Of a DNA stretch of 6,061 nt, positions 1 through 3,169 are shown one piece after another. The stretch lies in assembly GCA_964617665.1 (NCBI GenBank), contig CAZUAH010000751.1, positions 1 through 6,061 of the forward strand, read 5' to 3'. Source of the stretch: JADHUC01 sp964617665 (GTDB lineage Bacteria; Planctomycetota; Planctomycetia; Pirellulales; Pirellulaceae). The translations under genes and the position numbers were made by a program. Every line of letters begins with the position of its first letter. The first letter of the stretch is position 1. The notes under the pieces were generated by a model. It had not been told where the DNA came from and made no database searches. It saw only the letters and a list, made by a program, of their open reading frames with translations.

Positions 1-104
1 AGACGACAGAACGACGGACAGCGATTATCGTGCCGAACGCTATTGCTCCCGACCCTTTTCCTTCCCCCCTTTTCTTCCCGGAGGCAAAATGGAAGACTCG
101 ACAT
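1..104 (-). CDS. Possible start of another gene (partial, 34 codons, runs off the window)
   Basis: Two nt after the TAA of the 150-aa gene begins AAGGGGAGG (115-107), a near-ideal Shine-Dalgarno, followed by ATG at 104. The frame stays open for all 34 codons to the window edge; it begins MSSLPFCLREEKGGRKRV and contains Cys and basic residues. A purine-rich stretch runs through it (about 50-80 on this strand). If real, it continues the co-directional cluster; it does not resemble the start of the orphan toxin. It is too short to identify, and chance openness over 34 codons is quite possible. Confidence 0.35.
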   Translation of the reverse strand, partial: MSSLPFCLREEKGGRKRVGSNSVRHDNRCPSFCR

Positions 105-117
105 ATCCTCCCCTTCG

Positions 118-570
118 TTAACTGGAAACACTCACACGACGAAGCCGTTTGTCTAGACCGACCCCGCGGAACGCTGTTTGAAATCCGGACATTGCAGCAA
201 ACTGTTCCATGGCTTCCTCGATATCAGCGCGACGTATCATCGTGTCATGCACGACCGCAACCAGATTTACGGAATACGCCTCACCGGGAGAAAGGCATGC
301 ATAGAGCCCCGCCTCCAGAGCCGCGTCCTCCTCGACCACTACCCTGAGCAAGAAGACATCGTGTTCTGTTCTCCAATAGCAGTCCACGCTCCGACAGCGT
401 TCGGGCGACCACCGAAGCCTTTCCAGATTCTCCGTGTCATCCGCGACCGGATGAACAAGTATGTATTCCCACGGCTTTCCCTCGACGACGGTGGCACCCT
501 CGGGAACCTCACCTTTCCGCAAATCGAAATCGGCAAAGTGCTTTCCTTTGCTTGGCACGGCTCTCTTCAC
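118..570 (-). CDS. Probable immunity protein for the orphan toxin (150 aa)
   Basis: The GTG start overlaps the TGA stop of the orphan toxin gene as GTGA, with GGAGAG (583-578) 7 nt upstream, so translation is probably coupled. This tight coupling is what is expected of an immunity gene that must be made together with its toxin. The protein has no signal or membrane segment and is strongly acidic in the middle. Likely strands are WEYILVHPV (34-42), HDVFLLRVVVEED (70-82) and SVNLVAVVHD (100-109); residues 112-128 are a probable helix (IRRADIEEAMEQFAAM), and the C-terminus is basic. I recognise no named family. The assignment to immunity rests on position, coupling and size. Confidence 0.85.
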   Translation of the reverse strand: MKRAVPSKGKHFADFDLRKGEVPEGATVVEGKPWEYILVHPVADDTENLERLRWSPERCRSVDCYWRTEHDVFLLRVVVEEDAALEAGLYACLSPGEAYSVNLVAVVHDTMIRRADIEEAMEQFAAMSGFQTAFRGVGLDKRLRRVSVSS

Positions 571-1676
571 TCCGGAACTCTCCGAATATTCGTGATCATA
601 TCGGGCAGGAGGTCTCCTTGAATTGGATACTCCGGCAACCCGCCTTTTGTCACTTTCGTCGGCCCCTCCAACAGATCGCCAGTGTCGAAGTCAATCTCGT
701 ACTGCGCCGATCTGGCCCCAGTCATTCCGCGCGCGTGGCCTTGACTCCGAGCGGTAAAATTCTGTGTCGTTGTAGGGATTCCGTCTCCTGCGTTGGGGTC
801 GTAGATTATGCCGTGCTTCTTGATTTGCTTCATTTCGCGCCTCGAAACATACCGCCGGACGTATCGATTATGCACCAATACCCCCGACTGCGACACGTAG
901 TAAACGTGTTCGCCGTCGACTTCCAGGTTGTAGACAGGTTTGGTAGTCAGACGTGGCGTTCTGGACGCAACCTGCGTCAAGGTCCCGTCGGGCGTGCGTA
1001 AGCGTTCTCCGTCGCATAGTTGTCCAGCTTCAACAAAAGTCTGGCGATCCACTGACCACCAAAGATGATTGGCCGTGGTCCCAATCGGTTCATCGAGTCC
1101 TTCTACGTAGACGTCGATGGTATGGCCCACGCTGTGGGCGAACGTGCCGGTGACTAGGCGGCAGTCGGGGTGGGGCTTGGGGCCGGGATCGAGGCAATCG
1201 GAGATGTGCTTCACGTGGGCTTCACCATCCGCCCCCATCTCTCTTAGGTCCAAATGGATAGTGCCGCCGATGGTGACGCGGTTGGCTTCGAACCATTGGT
1301 TGGGACGGGCGAGTACGACATCCAGCGTGCCGCCGTCGGCTTTGTGCATTTGCAGGGAGATCTGCCGGCATTCACGATAGTCGATTTCGTCGAACTGGGC
1401 ACGTTCGATATCCGTGACCTGAGGATTGCGAGCCAGGACCCAATCGAAGATGCGGACGTCTTGGATTGCGCGGGTCTGGTACTTGGGATGTCCTTGGTGG
1501 GCACTTACAGCGTCTGATGCGTCGGTCGATGCCTCGCCGGGCGAGAGGCCCCAGCAGAGTAGGAACGCTCCGACCAAGCACAACAGCGCAATCGAGAGCC
1601 AACCAGTGATGTGGTCTCGCTGACACGTGGATTTCAAAGGATTGGTCGTTTCGTTTGAGTGAAAAGTCATCGTCAT
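567..1676 (-). CDS. Orphan TM-HINT toxin cassette protein (369 aa, no HINT Cys block)
   Basis: A stop codon at 1706-1704 limits the frame upstream. ATG at 1676 is the first start, but AAGGGA (1684-1679) is 8 nt from the second ATG (1670), which is the more likely start and aligns with Met660 of the large toxin. Residues 26-43 form a membrane helix after a weakly basic leader (signal anchor, or a signal peptide cut near PGEAS). The linker is shared with the large toxin. HINT follows as KYQTRAIQDVRIFDWVLA (65-82), an insert of about 100 residues typical of the long variant (RNPQVTD at 83-89; MGADGEA; LVTGTFAH), the His block TTANHLWWSVDR (H204), VYNLEVDGEHVYYV and VHN (268-270). The N-terminal Cys block is absent, and Gly of the usual G-D pair is replaced (RIFDWV). 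The 99-residue tip (271-369) is unlike the tip of the large toxin. It overlaps the following gene by 4 nt. Best read as a displaced tip cassette; secretion and self-cleavage on its own are doubtful. Confidence 0.9.
   Translation of the reverse strand: MTMTFHSNETTNPLKSTCQRDHITGWLSIALLCLVGAFLLCWGLSPGEASTDASDAVSAHQGHPKYQTRAIQDVRIFDWVLARNPQVTDIERAQFDEIDYRECRQISLQMHKADGGTLDVVLARPNQWFEANRVTIGGTIHLDLREMGADGEAHVKHISDCLDPGPKPHPDCRLVTGTFAHSVGHTIDVYVEGLDEPIGTTANHLWWSVDRQTFVEAGQLCDGERLRTPDGTLTQVASRTPRLTTKPVYNLEVDGEHVYYVSQSGVLVHNRYVRRYVSRREMKQIKKHGIIYDPNAGDGIPTTTQNFTARSQGHARGMTGARSAQYEIDFDTGDLLEGPTKVTKGGLPEYPIQGDLLPDMITNIRRVPE
570..866 (-). other. Variable toxin tip of the orphan cassette
   Basis: Residues 271-369 follow VHN. 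The tip opens with a basic RYVRRYVSRREMKQIKKHG, continues with IIYDP, a G-D-G-I-P-T-T-T turn, a GHARGMTGAR loop and a YEIDFDTGDL strand, and ends in NIRRVPE. The order (a strand with Y-V-S, a helix ending in K-K-H-G, a Thr-rich turn, then Y-x-I-x-F) resembles small ADP-ribosyltransferase-like or other compact nuclease-like tips of polymorphic toxins. No catalytic set can be named with certainty. The cognate immunity protein is most likely the overlapping 150-aa product. Confidence 0.45.
1428..1676 (-). repeat. Copy 2 of duplicated TM-linker segment (in orphan cassette)
   Basis: This is the counterpart of the block in the large toxin. It codes for the whole N-terminus, the membrane helix and the linker up to the first shared HINT strand of the orphan protein. 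Similarity begins around the start codon: the short basic leader contains a shared AAATCCACG stretch and is patchy, and it becomes strong from the W at residue 26. Met3 here and Met660 in the large protein are both exactly 23 residues before the aligned Trp. Confidence 0.85.
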
Positions 1677-1776
1677 GGTCCCTTGCCAATGTACCGCTCG
1701 GCTTTAGCGACAGGCTTTTCGGAAAACGTGCGTCCTTACCTTCCCTTTTTCGGCGCTCCGCGCTACTTGCCAAGTG

Positions 1777-2583
1777 TCAAGGGTTGCCCACATCCGCCAC
1801 AAGAGTGAGGCTTTCCGCGGCAATACGCAGTTCGGCGTCGCTATATGTGTCGGCGTTCACAAACTCATACCATCGACAACTGTCATCGCATTCATACTCG
1901 GCAATGTCGTACGCCACGAGGCCAATTGCCTGAATAGCTTTGACATTCTTCACACCGGCGAACTGAAGCAGGGATTCGCGATTGTCGGTCCTTCGCAGTT
2001 TCACGGTGATTTCGTTGTCGCCTTCAGAGATACTGATGACCACAGCATTCAGAAACCATGACGGCGTGTCCGGCCAGTATCGAATGAAGCCTGTTTCCGA
2101 TCGCTTGTCGTAGGTGCCTTCAATGCCGTAGCGTTGTTCGAAACCGGCCAGGTGCCGAACGGTCGCAACCTCACGCATTGCACGCGCCCAATCCGTGTTC
2201 AATTCACGTCTCACACGGAGGCATTCAACATTACGAATATCGCAAACCGTGACAACCGGCTGTCCATCAATCATATCAGGTTCGATCTTGTAGTAGTCTT
2301 TGGCGAGTGGATAGCCTTGCCACTCGGGCATGAAGTTCATATAGTCTTGGATGCATCCTTCGTGCCACAACAGCCCCGGTGGCTCGTCCAATTCATATAG
2401 AACGTCGCCCATGTGATAGAAGTGGACCGCGACAATCTTGCGCTCTGACTCGGCCGAGTTGAGTGCGTCACTTGGGATGGGATGGTGCCATTCCCATACG
2501 CCTTTCACATACTTCTGCAGATCATCCGGCGGCCGGAGTCTGACTTTCTCTCCGCAAAGAAACGCTGGATGGTAAGCTGGCAC
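1777..2583 (-). CDS. Two-part protein of unknown function, possible additional immunity protein (268 aa)
   Basis: The GTG start is set by an AAAGGAG 5 nt upstream. No signal peptide or membrane helix is seen. Residues 8-80 look like a compact beta module (CGEKVRLRPPDDL, then VAVHFYHMGDVLYELDEPPG and WHEGC); the middle, about 95-155, is mixed with a probable helix; residues 178-262 form a second strand-rich unit (AVVISISEGDN, ITVKLRR, LLQFAGVKNVKAI, YDIAEYE, ELRIAAESLTLV). The last unit resembles the small immunity-like domains common behind toxin tips, recalled from memory and not searched. It sits between a toxin/immunity pair and an orphan toxin/immunity pair, where spare or orphan immunity genes usually accumulate. 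Sampled GC at 2221-2400 is 87/180, lower than the toxin stalk. Alternatives are an unrelated accessory protein or the immunity protein of a lost toxin tip. The gene call is firm; the role is not. Confidence 0.85.
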   Translation of the reverse strand: MPAYHPAFLCGEKVRLRPPDDLQKYVKGVWEWHHPIPSDALNSAESERKIVAVHFYHMGDVLYELDEPPGLLWHEGCIQDYMNFMPEWQGYPLAKDYYKIEPDMIDGQPVVTVCDIRNVECLRVRRELNTDWARAMREVATVRHLAGFEQRYGIEGTYDKRSETGFIRYWPDTPSWFLNAVVISISEGDNEITVKLRRTDNRESLLQFAGVKNVKAIQAIGLVAYDIAEYECDDSCRWYEFVNADTYSDAELRIAAESLTLVADVGNP

Positions 2584-2588
2584 TGTGT

Positions 2589-2595
2589 CTCCTTT
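2589..2595 (-). promoter_or_regulatory. Strong Shine-Dalgarno deciding the GTG start of the 268-aa gene
   Basis: AAAGGAG lies 5 nt before a GTG (2583-2581), which supports GTG rather than a later ATG as the start of the 268-aa protein. Confidence 0.75.
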
Positions 2596-2607
2596 CGCGT
2601 GACACTA

Positions 2608-2670
2608 CTAACCGCCGGGGCGAGGTACCGGAAGATCCATCGGCTTTCCAAGCAGGCGGACGACAATCAT
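2608..2670 (-). CDS. Possible 20-codon mini-ORF between two genes
   Basis: An ATG 5 nt after the stop of the 152-aa gene opens a 20-residue frame, MIVVRLLGKPMDLPVPRPGG, ending in TAG. A GAGG lies 9 nt before the ATG, inside the end of the preceding gene. It may be a translated leader or small peptide, the eroded C-terminus of a former gene, or chance. It is too short for composition to help, so confidence is low. Confidence 0.2.
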   Translation of the reverse strand: MIVVRLLGKPMDLPVPRPGG

Positions 2671-2675
2671 TGGAC

Positions 2676-3134
2676 TCATCCTCTTTTCGCGTTCTCTTCT
2701 TCCGCTATTGCTCTGTGATATCGTTCCAGTGTTTTCGCCACAAAAGGTTCGAGGCTTTGTTGCAGATCCTCAGTCGTCTCAGCGGTCATCTCGAAATAAT
2801 CGATGTCATCCCACCCCAACTTGAGGCAAGACCATCCAACGTCTCCCTCAACTCGCCATTGGCTGTTGACTCGGTAAAGTGCAACTGACACTCCCAACGA
2901 ATACCTCTCTCCGTCCGTCACTTGCTTCAACTCGCTATCCAATGAGAAAGACACTTCCACGGCATTTTTGCGATTCCCGTTTTCGATGAGATCCTTTTCA
3001 CCATGAGACACAGTGGTCCCAACAGAGCGGAAGCACGGCGCCTTTTCCGCTTCGATATGTGCTTCTCTAAACATTTTGCGAATGCGTGCCAGCATTCTAA
3101 GGAAGTCCACGATGACTTCGTCTTGTTCGTTCAT
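2676..3134 (-). CDS. Probable immunity protein for the large toxin (152 aa)
   Basis: ATG start, with AGGTG about 4-5 nt upstream, 35 nt after the toxin stop. The protein is cytosolic-looking, with no signal peptide or membrane segment. Residues 4-30 form an amphipathic helix, residues 58-110 look like beta strands (VEVSFSLD, GVSVALYRV, WRVEGDVGWS, then LGWDDIDYFEM), and residues 119-150 form a charged helix ending in basic residues. I do not recognise a named family. Small size, an alpha/beta layout and the position directly behind a variable toxin tip are the usual signs of a cognate immunity protein that binds and neutralises the tip. Its GC is visibly lower than the toxin body (25 of 60 bases at 2941-3000). 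The pairing is by position only. Confidence 0.85.
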   Translation of the reverse strand: MNEQDEVIVDFLRMLARIRKMFREAHIEAEKAPCFRSVGTTVSHGEKDLIENGNRKNAVEVSFSLDSELKQVTDGERYSLGVSVALYRVNSQWRVEGDVGWSCLKLGWDDIDYFEMTAETTEDLQQSLEPFVAKTLERYHRAIAEEENAKRG

Positions 3135-3169
3135 TCCGCACCTGTGGCATTACGGCCTTGGCTCTTGAT

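Noticed and set aside
178..621. 147-codon plus-strand frame over the 150-aa gene
   Set aside because: The minus-strand gene here has an RBS and a 4-nt overlap with the orphan toxin. The plus-strand frame has neither and spans the end of two genes.
1753..1763. Short hairpin after the 268-aa gene as a terminator
   Set aside because: The stem is only 4 bp (GCGC), and on the transcribed strand it is followed by A residues, not a T run.
1372..1773. Minus-strand alternate frame over the orphan start, with similarity to another alternate frame at 3780-3971
   Set aside because: Both give related Arg-rich peptides (ARRGI-x-RRIRR), but they are shifted frames of the duplicated linker DNA. The similarity follows from the DNA duplication, and base differences fall at third positions of the toxin frame, not of this one.
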